Assembly (NCBI RefSeq): GCF_000576305.1 | Contig: NZ_BAVZ01000016.1 | Coordinates: 29,305-93,304, forward strand | Length of the DNA: 64,000 bases | Reading direction: 5' to 3' | DNA from: Paenibacillus pini JCM 16418 | Lineage (GTDB): Bacteria > Bacillota > Bacilli > Paenibacillales > Paenibacillaceae | Shown: piece by piece, positions 63,835 to 64,000 of the stretch | How positions within the stretch are numbered: the stretch's first letter is position 1 | Layout: every line of letters starts with the position of its first letter | Notes under the pieces: model-generated | Seen by the model: the letters and a program-made list of their open reading frames with translations, nothing else | Databases searched by the model: none | What the model was told of the DNA's origin: nothing | Translations under genes and position numbers: made by a program

Positions 63835-64000
63835 GGTATTTTTAGAGTGAATATATTAATAGTTATGGGTCCGTTAATAAGATTGTGTGATTTTTTTGTA
63901 ATGATTACCAGTGGATAGCCCTACAAAAAGAATACAGTTTTTTTTAAAAGCAGCAGCTGTTCGATAAACTCCTAAAATAAAAAGTTGGGCGGAAAAGGGG
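63835..64000. other. window end, no gene
   Basis: About 165 AT-rich bases after the partner gene. No ORF or hairpin that I can support; the unit may continue beyond the window. Confidence 0.5.

Noticed and set aside
1..64000. CRISPR array, rRNA or tRNA genes
   Set aside because: No regularly spaced repeats and no cloverleaf or rRNA-like sequence was recognised on either strand.

Overview
The window looks like chromosomal DNA of a low-GC, endospore-forming Firmicute, most like Paenibacillus. This rests on AT-rich sequence, strong AGGAGG-type ribosome binding sites, an RsfA-like prespore regulator, a DUF3231 protein, several copper-amine-oxidase-type stalk-domain proteins, a desaturase-DesK-DesR module and a GH19 chitinase-like enzyme. 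The assignment is inferred from gene content, not from a marker gene.

Region 1 (1-40.5 kb) is core or metabolic. It opens with a truncated RluA-type pseudouridine synthase and a class I methyltransferase. A double-GNAT protein, a broken HpaB-type hydroxylase, a receiver-like protein, a 26-residue hydrophobic peptide and a MetE-C/YxjG-type enzyme follow. At 7.0-15.3 kb lies an apparent amino-sugar (peptidoglycan) salvage operon: MurR/RpiR regulator, MurQ etherase, a sugar ABC importer (binding protein plus two permeases), AnmK kinase, a GNAT protein and a PIG-L-type deacetylase with a substituted active-site motif. Next come des-desK-desR (membrane fluidity), a DUF3231 protein, a GerE-like LuxR protein, the GH19 enzyme, a cupin and a three-gene cluster of spore-former proteins. 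A nickel/peptide-type ABC importer (24.6-29.6 kb) converges on a complete urease operon (ureABCEFGD, 35.3-30.3 kb, minus strand). Nickel uptake and the nickel enzyme are therefore neighbours. Small single genes fill 35.5-40.3 kb.

Region 2 (40.6-64 kb) is an accessory island rich in defence and mobile genes. A decayed serine recombinase (about 40.6-41.65 kb) and a fuller copy in the same orientation (58.6-60.1 kb) bracket it. Between them lie an ABC-three-component system (SMEK-type nuclease, middle component, DUF2326 ATPase), a Wadjet (JetABCD) anti-plasmid system, an XRE regulator, a broken stalk-domain protein, a small tyrosine recombinase, a WYL-like protein and several tiny cysteine-rich proteins. 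Right of the second recombinase is a two-gene unit of a SNF2-type helicase and a cysteine-rich partner. It is the best candidate for an uncharacterised system, and its downstream part may lie beyond the window.

A striking overall feature is the number of otherwise intact genes broken by a single-base indel, often in a short homopolymer: hpaB, the sugar-binding protein (twice), nikB, nikC, nikE, ureD, a zinc-ribbon protein, jetD and an ORF at 60.2 kb. Others carry in-frame stops. The homopolymer pattern suggests sequencing or assembly error for many of the indels, while the nonsense codons and recombinase deletions look like real decay. All assignments come from reading the sequence and translations; no database search was run.
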